This document shows positions 36,701 through 44,719 of a stretch of 64,000 nt of DNA, one piece after another. The notes under the pieces are model-generated. The model was not told where the DNA came from and did no database searches. It worked only from the letters and a program-made list of their open reading frames with translations. The stretch is from Robiginitomaculum sp. GTDB lineage: Bacteria > Pseudomonadota > Alphaproteobacteria > Caulobacterales > Maricaulaceae. Position 1 is the stretch's first letter. Every line of letters begins with the position of its first letter. The stretch lies in assembly GCA_015485155.1 (NCBI GenBank), contig WFUF01000005.1, positions 1 through 64,000 of the forward strand, given 5' to 3'. The position numbers were made by a program, and so were the translations under genes.

Positions 36701-36914
36701 TCCGCTATTGGTGTTTGGTGACAGCTTCTGGGGGCCATTGGCTACGGCCATTGCCGGCGGAGTAACCGGATCAGCAGTTTTAGCACTGATCTTTGCACCC
36801 TCTGCATTTGTGCTATTGGCAAGATTGCGGGCCATTCACAAACGACAGGCAGCAATTAGACTGGCTAAAAAACAAATGGCTGCAAGCCGTACACAAACCG
36901 TAACAGATCGTTAA
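33777..36914 (+). CDS. RND efflux permease
   Basis: The 1045-residue inner-membrane pump has 12 spans and two large periplasmic loops, as in the HAE1 family. The proton-relay segment in TM4 reads GLLIDTAIVMVDEY. The first acidic residue (D403) is kept and the second is Thr404, unlike AcrB, which has two Asp in a row. This pattern occurs in several other RND branches. Substrate is unknown; small hydrophobic toxins or envelope lipids are common for such pumps. The gene is translationally coupled to its adaptor and lies downstream of a TetR gene. Confidence 0.94.
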   Translation: MSELFYKNPRLAILTVFLIIASGIGALLTLGRQEDPTLSERFALVITNYPGASAERVEALITNPLESAIKELFEVRETTSTSKSGVSIITVELKEEYRGTEVEPVWTQVREQLNKGALFLPAEASTPDLRRQRIGADTLILAFSMESGFEENIELIGRLARELELNFKNLPATEQTQIFGAVEPEIRVEADVDKLQALGLHMEQVAEILRSADAKTPAGQIRTGENQFALEISGELTGIERIREVPIREFADGTVTRLGDIAKVSKTYLQPVNSMAFRNGKRVVLFAAYITPNQRVDLWNKKALALVDEFREELPDTISLQPIFQQEKYVSDRLVGLFRNLVFSAILVLVFSFFILGWRAALIVGSALPLTIFMTVTLFKLMGQPLHQMSVTGIVIALGLLIDTAIVMVDEYSLLRRRGSAPVEAIKKTFKLLFAPLLASTLTTMLAFAPIALMPGGAGEFIGMMGVSVIFAVGSSFVLAFTLIPAFSAWLDKEPEPGAAYRLWQRGLRISWLTALYRKILDIVIARPWLGISASAIVPFIGFFMATTLPMQFFPPVDRDMFQIQLTMPADSSLENTRIRAEEIRQFLIKEPGVKNITWVMGSAAPKVFYNVFSSAAVTSNLANGFVETESAKDTHRIVIKMQHLLRAKFPDARILALPFEQGPPVNAPIEMIITGPNFGELDRLGQELRTMLSAIPGVTYTQSELQMGQVVAALETDEAAAKRAGLPLTVLARRLNTWFEGIAAGSVQEGTERIPVRIQSAPEQRNDINSALSMPIPSANGNTTPGAISKLKLIPKIAVIPHQDGVRYNGILAYLEPFTLPSTTLAELKRRLAQSDFHLPHGYTLKFGGDAESQGNAIGNLLSTAMPLLILMIGAVVLAFNSFSYAGIIGCSGILSVGLALFSIWIFGQSMGFMGIVGIMGLVGLSINGSIVVLTALKSNEKAKAGDPIATRETVIDATRHIVATTLTTIGGFIPLLVFGDSFWGPLATAIAGGVTGSAVLALIFAPSAFVLLARLRAIHKRQAAIRLAKKQMAASRTQTVTDR

Positions 36915-36984
36915 TCTGGAAAAACTCACAGACATGGCCTATATGTCTTTAATTACAGCAATAAATGGTGCCAGGGAGCCCTTC

Positions 36985-37797
36985 ATGAGCAATGTCGTCG
37001 ATCTGCAAAACCCAAGTCAGGGCCAATCAATATGGCTGGCATTGCGTCAAGAAGCAGCCAATGCTGCCGCCACAGAGCCTGCTCTGGCTTCCATGCTAAA
37101 TGCAGTAATATTAAATCATGATAATATTACCGATGCGCTTTCTTATATTCTGGCGACCAAGATTGGTGATGAGAATATGAGCTCCATGCAGGTTCGCGAA
37201 GTATGCGATGATGCTTTTGCCGCCTGCCCCAAAATGATAAAACAGGCAAAAGAAGATGCTAAAGCCGTATTGGATCGTGACCCTGCAGCAAAAGGATATA
37301 TCCAACCGTTTTTGTTTTATAAAGGTTTTTTGGCTCTGCAGGCTTATCGGGTCAGCCATTATCTATGGCAGGAGGGCCGGAATATTCTTGCCTATTTTTT
37401 TCAATCGCGCATATCCGAATTATTCAGTGTTGATATTCATCCTGCGGCAAAAATCGGTCAAAGCATTATGATTGACCATGCCACCGGGCTTGTTATTGGT
37501 GAAACTGCAGTGGTAGGCGATGAAGTATCCATGCTTCATGGCGTTACTCTTGGCGGCACCGGGGCCGATGAACAGGATAGACACCCCAAGATTGGCAAGG
37601 GCGTATTGATCGGTGCCGGGGCCAAAGTACTGGGAAATATCAATATTGGCGAATATGCCAGAATTGCCGCAGGATCCGTGGTGTTAAAAGATGTACCTGC
37701 AGCATGTACCGTCGCAGGCGTACCAGCCAGACCCGTATCGGGTAAATGCTGCCCGGAACCGGCAAAAACCATGAACCAGCTACTTGATCCTGATTGA
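36985..37797 (+). CDS. cysE: Serine O-acetyltransferase
   Basis: The 270-residue enzyme makes O-acetylserine from serine and acetyl-CoA for cysteine synthesis. Helical N-terminal domain is followed by a left-handed beta-helix (hexapeptide repeats) with DHATGLVIGETAVVGD and HGVTLGGTG. A GGGAG site fixes the ATG at 36985; the frame extends 17 codons further up. A DUF3126 gene follows, a conserved pairing in alphaproteobacteria. Confidence 0.96.
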   Translation: MSNVVDLQNPSQGQSIWLALRQEAANAAATEPALASMLNAVILNHDNITDALSYILATKIGDENMSSMQVREVCDDAFAACPKMIKQAKEDAKAVLDRDPAAKGYIQPFLFYKGFLALQAYRVSHYLWQEGRNILAYFFQSRISELFSVDIHPAAKIGQSIMIDHATGLVIGETAVVGDEVSMLHGVTLGGTGADEQDRHPKIGKGVLIGAGAKVLGNINIGEYARIAAGSVVLKDVPAACTVAGVPARPVSGKCCPEPAKTMNQLLDPD

Positions 37798-37861
37798 AGC
37801 AGGCCACCAGCTTGGGCTAGGGTTGAAACTCATTGATTCTTTATATGCGCTGGAGGCACAC

Positions 37862-38071
37862 ATGACCGAAGAAGAAATTGAAAAATTGCGTGCCTATCTG
37901 GCTCGTCGCATCAACCCGTCCGTAGAATTGCGACGCCGTGGCAAAAAAGACGACTCGCTTGAAGTCTATGCCAATGAGGAATTTCTGGGCCTGTTGTTCA
38001 AAGACGACGAAGACCCTGGTGATATTTCCTACAATCTTGATATTGCCATTTTGGCAATGGACCTGGACTAA
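37862..38071 (+). CDS. DUF3126 family protein
   Basis: The 69-residue acidic protein ([18 protein letters not shown], ending [10 protein letters not shown]) matches DUF3126, a small cytoplasmic family nearly always next to cysE in alphaproteobacteria. A GGAGG site supports the ATG. The molecular role is unknown; linkage to cysteine synthesis is suggested by gene order only. It is 5 bases from the next gene. Confidence 0.88.
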   Translation: MTEEEIEKLRAYLARRINPSVELRRRGKKDDSLEVYANEEFLGLLFKDDEDPGDISYNLDIAILAMDLD

Positions 38072-38075
38072 GACC

Positions 38076-38606
38076 TTGCCTGTTTATGCCCTTGGTGACT
38101 TGCATCCGGAACTGCCGCCACCGGGACAATTCTGGATAGCGCCCGATGCCCAGGTAATCGGCAAAGTCACCATGCACAAAAACTCCTCACTCTGGTTTGG
38201 TGTCGTGGCCAGAGGCGATATGGATCGCCTTAGCATTGGAGAAAACTCCAACATCCAGGACGGTACGGTTTTACATTCTGATGCCGGTTTTCCTATGACC
38301 GTGGGCAAAGGTGTCACAGTCGGGCACAAGGCCATGTTGCACGGCTGTATCATTGGCGATAATTCACTCATTGGAATTGGCGCCACCGTGTTAAATGGCG
38401 CAGTAATTGGTAAAAACTGCCTGATCGGTGCCCATGCCCTTATTACTGAGGGCAAGCAAATCCCTGATAATTCCATGGTGGTGGGGGCCCCGGGTAAAAT
38501 CATCCGTACGGTCACTGATGAAATGGCGCAAATGTTACAGGCATCTGCCGAGCATTATGTACAGAACTGGCAGCGCTATGCGAAGGATCTGCATAGGATT
38601 AGCTAA
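38076..38606 (+). CDS. Gamma-class carbonic anhydrase family protein
   Basis: The 176-residue protein is a left-handed beta-helix of hexapeptide repeats ([39 protein letters not shown]). The three zinc-binding histidines are visible as H67, H84 and H89. Such proteins (YrdA/PaaY type) bind zinc and are hydratases or metal-binding scaffolds. The start is a TTG at 38076, five bases after DUF3126, with a weak ribosome-binding site; no better start exists in the frame. The stop overlaps the next start in TAATG. Confidence 0.93.
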   Translation: MPVYALGDLHPELPPPGQFWIAPDAQVIGKVTMHKNSSLWFGVVARGDMDRLSIGENSNIQDGTVLHSDAGFPMTVGKGVTVGHKAMLHGCIIGDNSLIGIGATVLNGAVIGKNCLIGAHALITEGKQIPDNSMVVGAPGKIIRTVTDEMAQMLQASAEHYVQNWQRYAKDLHRIS

Positions 38607-38740
38607 TGAGCAGGCTTGCTTACCCATTTGTATTTTTTTTCCCGATTGCCCTTGCACAAACCCAGCCAGCAGAAGCACGACGAAGCACCTTTGCGCCGAC
38701 TTGACAAGACCAAAGCTGCCCGGCACTTGGAGACGGTAAA
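38606..38740 (+). pseudogene. Broken small secreted protein, DUF2155-like
   Basis: The ATG overlaps the carbonic anhydrase stop (TAATG) and opens a signal peptide (YPFVFFFPIALAQTQPAE) that stops after 32 codons. In a neighbouring frame the same stretch continues as DEAPLRRLDKTKAARHLETV, which resembles the start of DUF2155 proteins (LRxLDK). A frame change near 38670-38690 would join them. The following hutF gene begins at 38741 and would cut the domain short, so this is probably a decayed remnant. Family assignment is tentative. Confidence 0.35.
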
Positions 38741-40114
38741 ATGTCTGCAAAGAAAAATTATAACCTGTTTGCCCGCCAGGCATTACTGGCCGATGGCTGG
38801 ATGCAAAATGCACTGGTAAGCTGGGACGAAACCGGAACAATCACCCATATTGCCAGCGGGCAGAACCCTGGCGCAGATGCATACAAAGTGGACGTGCTTA
38901 TTCCTGGCATGGCTAATTTACATTGTCACAGCTTCCAGCGGGCCATGGCAGCAATGGCGGAAATGAGCCAGTCAAAATCTGATAGTTTCTGGTCATGGCG
39001 TGAACTGATGTATCGCTTTGTGCACACTATTGCGCCAGAGCACCTGCATGATATTGCGCGCCTGGCTTATATGGAAATGCTGGAAAGCGGCTTTACCTCG
39101 GTGGGGGAGTTTCATTATTTGCACCATCAGCTAAATGGAGATGCCTTTGACGATCCGGCGGAAATGAGCCACCAGATAATCGCAGCCGCCGCAGACACTG
39201 GCATGGATTTAACCCTGCTTCCGGTTTTTTACGCCCATTCCGGCTTTGGCGGGCAGGCCCCAAGTCCACAACAATACCGCTTTATCCATGATGTGGACGG
39301 TTTTTTGCGCCTGCTTCAACAAATAACAAGCCATCACCAGGATATAGTGCTGGGCATGGCTCCACATTCCTTGCGTGCTGTCACTCCTGATCAGTTATAT
39401 GAACTACTCGCAGCCAGACAATCCGGCCCCATCCATATACATGCCGCAGAACAGCAACAAGAAGTAAAAGACTGTCTGGCGGCTTTGGGTGTGCCGCCAG
39501 TTCGCTGGCTGCTTGATAATTTGGATATTAACCCAAAATGGTGCCTTGTTCATGCCACCCACATGCAAGATGACGAAATTAGGGATATGGCCAGATCAGG
39601 GGCCATTGCCGGATTGTGCCCGGTTACCGAGGCAAATCTTGGTGACGGAATTTTTGATGGTGCAAGTTTCCTCTCCCATAATGGACAGATCGGTATTGGC
39701 TCTGACAGTTGCGTTCGCATTGAGTTAACCGAAGAATTGCGATTGCTGGAATATGGCCAAAGACTGCGGGATCAGGCTCGCGCCGTATTGGCTCCTGTTG
39801 GCAAAAGCGTTGGAGGAAACCTGTTCAGACAGGCCGCAATTGGTGGAACTGTGGCCTTGCAACAAAACAGCGGAACAATTGCACCGGGCAAAAATGCAAG
39901 TTTTGTCTCATTGGATATGACGCAGCCAAACCTGTCCGGGCGTAAAATGGATACAATACTTGATGGCTGGATTTTTTCCTGTCAACGACCAGCCATAGAA
40001 CATGTCTGGGTCAGCGGAACACAAATGGTAAAAAACGGCTATCATAAAAACCATGAAGCCATAACAAGAACCTATAGCGACTTAATAAAAAAGATACTCC
40101 ATAAAGACATGTAA
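38741..40114 (+). CDS. hutF: Formimidoylglutamate deiminase
   Basis: The 457-residue amidohydrolase has metal motifs NLHCHSFQRAMA, HIHAAEQQQE, HATHMQDDEI and IGSDSC in order, as in HutF. HutF deaminates N-formimidoyl-L-glutamate to N-formylglutamate in histidine degradation. No other hut gene is in the window, so a related deaminase role (guanine-type) cannot be ruled out, though the NLHCHSFQRA block favours HutF. GGAG stands before the ATG. Confidence 0.85.
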   Translation: MSAKKNYNLFARQALLADGWMQNALVSWDETGTITHIASGQNPGADAYKVDVLIPGMANLHCHSFQRAMAAMAEMSQSKSDSFWSWRELMYRFVHTIAPEHLHDIARLAYMEMLESGFTSVGEFHYLHHQLNGDAFDDPAEMSHQIIAAAADTGMDLTLLPVFYAHSGFGGQAPSPQQYRFIHDVDGFLRLLQQITSHHQDIVLGMAPHSLRAVTPDQLYELLAARQSGPIHIHAAEQQQEVKDCLAALGVPPVRWLLDNLDINPKWCLVHATHMQDDEIRDMARSGAIAGLCPVTEANLGDGIFDGASFLSHNGQIGIGSDSCVRIELTEELRLLEYGQRLRDQARAVLAPVGKSVGGNLFRQAAIGGTVALQQNSGTIAPGKNASFVSLDMTQPNLSGRKMDTILDGWIFSCQRPAIEHVWVSGTQMVKNGYHKNHEAITRTYSDLIKKILHKDM

Positions 40115-40150
40115 GAGCCAAATGCGCACAAGATAAACACCCCACGTGAT

Positions 40151-40301
40151 GGTCAGTGATAAGGGTCACTATTAGGGTCAGTGCCATTTTTCGGCTGTCC
40201 CTTGAGTGATACTTGATACCCCCTGCAATCACACCAAAACAGCACTTTTTGATAACCAGATGACCCTTAAGTGACCCTTCTCTATACTGACTGACCCTTG
40301 A
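40151..40301. repeat. GGGTCA inverted-repeat cluster
   Basis: GGGTCA occurs at 40163 and 40175 on the plus strand and, inverted as TGACCC, at 40261, 40272 and 40292. AAGGGTCACT (40161-40170) is the exact inverse of AGTGACCCTT (40270-40279), so the two arms can pair over about 100 bases. It may be a multi-site operator or a folded RNA. No transposase is near. Confidence 0.5.
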
Positions 40302-40383
40302 GATGCGGGGATAAGTGCAAAAGGCGCCCGCCCTTGCCAGAGCTGTTATAATGTAAGGGTTAGGGCAAAGCCCCCGACAAAAC

Positions 40384-40519
40384 GCTCTTTGACAGGTAAA
40401 TATTTTTCTCAAACCCAATAAAATAAAAGGTTTGTGTGCGCTCATGACGCGTCAATGATTCTAGCAAGCAGTCACACAAATGCGCCTTGCCTCTGGCTCT
40501 TATCCTGAGGGCATAAGCC
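40384..40519. repeat. Intergenic repeat with boxA-like start (copy B)
   Basis: It begins GCTCTTTGACAGGT and carries the same blocks as the copy at 18-150: AATATTT, TCAAACCCAATAA, AAAGGTTT, then a variable middle, then AAATGCGCCTTGCCTCTGG and a closing hairpin (TTATCCTGAGGGCATAAG). Identity is highest at both ends and lowest in the middle, which suggests a folded RNA with conserved ends. It lies about 110 bases upstream of hpt. Confidence 0.6.
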
Positions 40520-40627
40520 GTAGCGCTATTTTTCACAAAATATCAAGAGCATTAACATGGCGCTAGGAAATTTCAGCTAGAACAGCAGCTATAAATCTTT
40601 AAGGGTCTCTTGCATTTAGGAAAAGTT

Positions 40628-41119
40628 ATGGCGCAGCCGGCAAAAAATGGCGAACTGATCAAGGTTCCAAATACTCTAAAGGCCAAAATTGGTGGCCGCA
40701 TGGCCAAAGTAGACAAGGAAGCCATTGCCAGGGCTGAATCAGCTCTACAGTCTCTGAGCTGCCGTTTTGATGACTGGATCGCTACCGAGACTTCCAAGCT
40801 TGAAGCGGCACATGACAAGGTTACTGCCGGATCACTGGCCCAGCCAGAGGGTCGTGAGCTGTTTACTGTAGCCCATGATCTAAAGGGACTTGGAACCACC
40901 TATGGCTATCCACTGGTAACTGCATTGGCAAGCTCGCTTTGTGACATAACGCTAAGTCAGCCAATCCGGGAAAAGGCCCCAAAAGATCTGGTAACCGCTC
41001 ATGTGCAGGCCATTCGTGCAGCTGTAAACAGCAATATCAAAAGCACTGATCACCCTGTAGGCGGGCAATTATGTCTTGAGTTAAAAAAGAAGTCAGAAGA
41101 TTTTCTGGACACTATTTGA
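40628..41119 (+). CDS. Histidine phosphotransfer (Hpt) domain protein
   Basis: The 163-residue protein is largely an Hpt four-helix bundle. The phosphorylated His is H83 in AHDLKGLGTTYGYP (HxxKG). Hpt proteins pass phosphate between a hybrid kinase and a response regulator. No kinase or regulator is adjacent. The N-terminal 25 residues are extended and basic. AGGA precedes the ATG. It is convergent with the DUF2336 gene over a 57-base gap with a TTGATC/GATCAA inverted repeat. Confidence 0.85.
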   Translation: MAQPAKNGELIKVPNTLKAKIGGRMAKVDKEAIARAESALQSLSCRFDDWIATETSKLEAAHDKVTAGSLAQPEGRELFTVAHDLKGLGTTYGYPLVTALASSLCDITLSQPIREKAPKDLVTAHVQAIRAAVNSNIKSTDHPVGGQLCLELKKKSEDFLDTI

Positions 41120-41176
41120 TCATTCATTGATCAATCACGCCTGAGCAGTGCTCTCACCATCCACAACCAGCTTGAT

Positions 41177-42325
41177 CTATGCCGCATTTGCCAGCATGTT
41201 CTTGGTACTGTCAGACAGGTTATCAAGCCGGGCCAACAAATAATCCAGCTCTTCCTTGGGCAGGCCCTGGAACCTGGTCAGCACACGCTCGATCAGTCGT
41301 CTTGCAAAGCGCTCACGATCAAGATGCCCGTCGTCAAAATCCATTTCGTGCACCATATCAATACCGGCACGAAACACCGGATACAGGCGCGATGGCAGGC
41401 CAGCCCGTTCGAATATGGCTCGCAATCCCAGTGTCCCGGCATCATGAACCAGCAACCATGCTCTTGCGTGAGGAACCCCCGCCAATTCAGCCAGTGACCA
41501 TTCCACAAAGCGAACATGCCCCAGGCACAGGCCGCGTACTATCAAAGAAGGAGTTAAACGGCCATTAAGGTGCAATTGCTGGACGAAGCGCTGCATATCA
41601 GCAGCACGGCCAGCCTGATCGACCAGATCAATCGTTGCTCGCTCCCGCGCACCCTCAGCCAATTCTACGGCTAATTGCGGTGGCAGTTCATGACGCTTGG
41701 CAAGCCGCTTTAACGCTTCGTCACTAACCAGTGAAACCAGCTTTTCCGCCACATGTACCGGCAGAGAGTCCCGAGCTATCAGCCCATCGGTTATTTTGGC
41801 GTTCTTGCCAAAACGCTCCAGAGTTATAGAAAATGAATCTTCGGAAAAAACAGCACCATTATTTGCAGCTGCCACAGCAACCGCAGGTTCTCGCCCTTCT
41901 GATGCAATCACCTGCACAACCTTGGATGAGACTTTCTTGCGCCCCGCTACCGCCATCTGACGAACCGCCACTCCGGAACGAACAACATCTATTAAATCAT
42001 CATCGGTCAAAGCCGGTGATGATGACAAGATCGGCATGGCGATTGAATCAAGGTCAGAAGCCAGCTTAACCGCAATTTCACGAGGCAGATGCGGCGAGTT
42101 CTGCAAAGTGACAGCCAATGCACGTCGAACCAGCTCTGCGGCATCACCTGCCATAACCTGCATAATCTCGATAGCGCTTTGGCGCTCCACACGAGACAAG
42201 GGAGCACGATCAATAACCCGGCAAATCTTGTGAGCAGCTATGGCTCTGTCATCATCATCATTGTCTTTTGCAAGACGCTGAATATCGCTTTCGGTCAGCT
42301 TTGCTCGCATTGCGGCGATCGCCAT
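41177..42325 (-). CDS. DUF2336 domain protein
   Basis: The 382-residue helical protein matches DUF2336, an alphaproteobacterial family made of HEAT-like repeats (KLTESDIQRLAKDN through ALAVTLQNSPHLPREIA and so on). The C-terminus, from about residue 270, is a separate helical domain (RFVEWSLAELAGVPHARAWL). Cytoplasmic, no signal peptide. GGAGAGG before the ATG at 42325 favours that start over a GTG 12 bases upstream. Function is unknown; members are often linked with signalling or cell-cycle genes. Confidence 0.85.
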   Translation of the reverse strand: MAIAAMRAKLTESDIQRLAKDNDDDDRAIAAHKICRVIDRAPLSRVERQSAIEIMQVMAGDAAELVRRALAVTLQNSPHLPREIAVKLASDLDSIAMPILSSSPALTDDDLIDVVRSGVAVRQMAVAGRKKVSSKVVQVIASEGREPAVAVAAANNGAVFSEDSFSITLERFGKNAKITDGLIARDSLPVHVAEKLVSLVSDEALKRLAKRHELPPQLAVELAEGARERATIDLVDQAGRAADMQRFVQQLHLNGRLTPSLIVRGLCLGHVRFVEWSLAELAGVPHARAWLLVHDAGTLGLRAIFERAGLPSRLYPVFRAGIDMVHEMDFDDGHLDRERFARRLIERVLTRFQGLPKEELDYLLARLDNLSDSTKNMLANAA

Positions 42326-42405
42326 TTGCCTCTCCACTTAAAAATCAGATTCGAACTAATCTCAAATGTGAAGGATTATGCTTAACGGAAGGTTGCAATT
42401 TTCAG

Positions 42406-43185
42406 TTATTTATTCAAAGGCCTATCGGTGGCTCCGGGTGCAGAAAGCTCTGATAACAGTCGGATAACCATTGGCGACAGCTCCAGAATAGAAGAACGCG
42501 CCAATCCTGAAAGCACAGTGGCCACGGGCTGTGATTGCTGATTTGTTGTGCTATCCACACCAGCTTTCGGCACCGTAGAATGAGCCTTAATCAAATTGCT
42601 TGCTACTTCGGCAACTGTGCGAGACTTACCAGAAGGCGTTGAAAAAATTGCAGGATTTGCCGCCGCCTGCTTTGGGAACAGCTTTGCGGCATCCATAGAT
42701 GGTGTCTGCTTGGCTGCCTGCAACAAGTCTCCTGCACTTGCCGCGCCCATAAAATGAGCTGCATATAGCTCACCATTTGTGGGCGCACGGCCTAATTTTG
42801 ACCGCAGGACTTTGGTGTTCTCCAAAGTAAGCTGTGCCGCCATATTGGTGGAGATTTTGGGGTCATGGCGTAAATTCAGTATCTGGCCCTTCAACGCAGA
42901 GTTCTTAACTGCATACCGCCCATTTTCATCTTTGGTAATTGCCGATGCCTCAGTGCCCAAGCCCTGCGCGGCTCCGTAACGAGACACCATTGCCAGCCAT
43001 GTCTGCTCGATAAACTGAAACATGCCGGCAGCAGAAGATCCTGTTGCTTTGGCTTCAGAGCGAAATCCACTTTCGCGGGCGGCAGTCTTTACCAGAAAAT
43101 CAAAAGACACCCCTGTATCAGTGGCCGCCCTTGCAAAGGTTTTGGTCAAAGTCTGAAAATCACGTGCGGAATATACTTCGGTCAT
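42406..43185 (-). CDS. Transglycosylase SLT domain protein without a signal peptide
   Basis: The first 170 residues form a lysozyme-like SLT domain: catalytic Glu38 in AARESGFR, SSAAGMFQFIEQTWL, and YAAHFMGAASAGDLL. The rest is a Pro/Ser/Gln-rich tail. There is no Sec signal or lipobox, so the enzyme may leave through the flagellar or another export route, or act from inside a complex. A near-CtrA box lies in its promoter region. Likely role is local peptidoglycan opening for flagellar or other envelope machines. Confidence 0.85.
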   Translation of the reverse strand: MTEVYSARDFQTLTKTFARAATDTGVSFDFLVKTAARESGFRSEAKATGSSAAGMFQFIEQTWLAMVSRYGAAQGLGTEASAITKDENGRYAVKNSALKGQILNLRHDPKISTNMAAQLTLENTKVLRSKLGRAPTNGELYAAHFMGAASAGDLLQAAKQTPSMDAAKLFPKQAAANPAIFSTPSGKSRTVAEVASNLIKAHSTVPKAGVDSTTNQQSQPVATVLSGLARSSILELSPMVIRLLSELSAPGATDRPLNK

Positions 43186-43242
43186 GCGGAGCTGTTTACC
43201 TGTTTGATCTGACTACCCTTCACCCTTCTTAAATCCTATCAG

Positions 43243-43257
43243 CTAACCGGTGGTTAA
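43243..43257. promoter_or_regulatory. Near-CtrA site
   Basis: CTAA-N7-TTAA differs by one base from the CtrA box. The sequence TAACCGGTGGTTA is also palindromic, so a different dimeric regulator is possible. It lies between the divergent transglycosylase and small secreted protein genes, about 58 bases upstream of the former. Confidence 0.35.
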
Positions 43258-43364
43258 TCCTATGCTCGAGGCCCGCGCCATAAGATCAGGCAAAATACTA
43301 TTGCAGAATCAACATATTTATACTTTACTAGCCTTGCTGAGGGCAGAATTTTGGAGAAACAACT

Positions 43365-43778
43365 ATGCGCGTCCTAATGACTGCCGCCAGTTTAGCCCTT
43401 GCCCTTACTTTCTTTACCGCACCATCGGCAGTGGCCGAAGAAAAAAAGAAATCATGTTTTCGAGTCTATGATATCACTGGATTTCAGTATATTGATAACG
43501 AATACTTACTATTAAACGGCCGCACTGCAAGCCGCAAATATCTGGTATCGTTCCGGCGCCAGTGCAGTGATCTGAGATTCACCAATGGTCTGACCACAAG
43601 TTTTGCAAATTCATTGGTATGCCCACCTTTTAATGAATATGTAAGAACAGGCTCCGACCGCTGCCCGGTAAAAAAAATCAAGGCACTGTCTGCAAAAGAC
43701 GACCATATGCAGATCATATCCAAGTGGAAAGAACAAGAAAAAGAAGAGACCGCTGTTCCTGAAAAACCCCTGCCCTAA
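43365..43778 (+). CDS. Small secreted Cys-containing protein, DUF6491-like
   Basis: The 137-residue protein has a signal peptide (cut near AVAEE), then a compact domain with four Cys (CFRVYDITGFQYID, RRQCSDLRF, LVCPPFNEYV, RCPVKKIKAL) that likely form two disulphides. This pattern resembles DUF6491, periplasmic proteins of unknown function. A charged tail follows. The stop overlaps the convergent cupin-like gene by 4 bases. Confidence 0.65.
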   Translation: MRVLMTAASLALALTFFTAPSAVAEEKKKSCFRVYDITGFQYIDNEYLLLNGRTASRKYLVSFRRQCSDLRFTNGLTTSFANSLVCPPFNEYVRTGSDRCPVKKIKALSAKDDHMQIISKWKEQEKEETAVPEKPLP

Positions 43779-44719
43779 AAGGCTCGTTCATAAGGGGTAA
43801 CAGCCTGAATAAACCCTGGTGCATTCTCATCCAGTTTGAACAAGACCATGTCCTTTCGCTTATATGAGCGATGTAATCCAAGCTTGCCCAGAACGCGCCC
43901 TGCAGCTGATTTTAGAACCCGTTCAAACTGTCCGGCATTTTCCCAACTGGGGTTCATGCCAAACTTCCTGCGTAACAGGCCATTGGTCATCATACCACCA
44001 TTGATAAAGGCACTTTGCGGGGTTGAAAACTCCATGACCATGGATACGCAATAGGTCTGGTTCTCCACCCGGTGCGGAGAGCGATGTGGCCATGACACCA
44101 TTTCACCGCCATATAAGTCATAAACCCCGGCGCTCTCATCCAAAGATGGAGAATATGGGACATCTTCATTCATCTCCCCAATCACAATGGCTTCAAATGC
44201 CTCATCCGATAAAAACTCCTGAGTTAACGGATAAACCCATACCCGCTTATGCCCTCGGATATGCCATAAATGCGTGATGGTAGGATCGCTGTGATATGGG
44301 GTTCTAGCCGTTGGCGACGACAGTAAAACGCCACCTCGACAATTGCGGCGACCCTTATTCTTTCCAGCTTTATCCTCTAATTCGTCATGCAACTGATCCA
44401 GCACCTCAATATATTCCGGGTGGGTATTCATTACCTCACGAACATTGATCCAGATATCTCCGGATTGTGCCGCATCAACCAGTGTTTTGCCGCTTGCATC
44501 ACCGAAATCCACTGTTAGGTGCTGATCCTGATATTCCTGAAATCTGCCATCGGCAGGTAAAGCTAAAACATCCACTAAATGTCGTGGATGACGATCCAGC
44601 ATAGTAGCCAGAGCATCATCACTGAACAGTCCTGTTGCCTCCAATGAGTGCTGCACGGCCATGACCTTCTTACCATAGTTGGCACGGTTTTCGTCGGTCC
44701 AGTTATTGATCAGTTCCAT
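43775..44719 (-). CDS. Cupin/JmjC-like Fe(II)-oxygenase family protein
   Basis: The 314-residue protein has an HxD metal motif (H143, D145 in TPYHSDPTITHLWHIRG) and a later His (H216 in WPHRSPHRVEN), with an KRVWVYP strand typical of cupin_8/JmjC hydroxylases. Relatives hydroxylate proteins or small molecules using 2-oxoglutarate; substrate is unknown. The C-terminal 90 residues (EFSTPQSAFINGGMMTN and on) are helical. TGGAGA precedes the ATG. The DNA partner or target is not in the window. Confidence 0.7.
   Translation of the reverse strand: MELINNWTDENRANYGKKVMAVQHSLEATGLFSDDALATMLDRHPRHLVDVLALPADGRFQEYQDQHLTVDFGDASGKTLVDAAQSGDIWINVREVMNTHPEYIEVLDQLHDELEDKAGKNKGRRNCRGGVLLSSPTARTPYHSDPTITHLWHIRGHKRVWVYPLTQEFLSDEAFEAIVIGEMNEDVPYSPSLDESAGVYDLYGGEMVSWPHRSPHRVENQTYCVSMVMEFSTPQSAFINGGMMTNGLLRRKFGMNPSWENAGQFERVLKSAAGRVLGKLGLHRSYKRKDMVLFKLDENAPGFIQAVTPYERAF

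Larger units (their letters stand above)
40115..40627. other. Repeat-rich non-coding region
   Basis: No gene is supported across 513 bases. The left half holds a cluster of GGGTCA sites and the right half a second copy of the boxA-like repeat; both have their own entries. TATAAT occurs in GTTATAATG near 40350, just upstream of that repeat, but without a convincing -35. The hpt gene follows with an AGGA ribosome-binding site. Confidence 0.5.

Noticed and set aside
41120-41145. TTGATC/GATCAA inverted repeat as a terminator
   Set aside because: AT-rich short stem with no T tail; may be chance.
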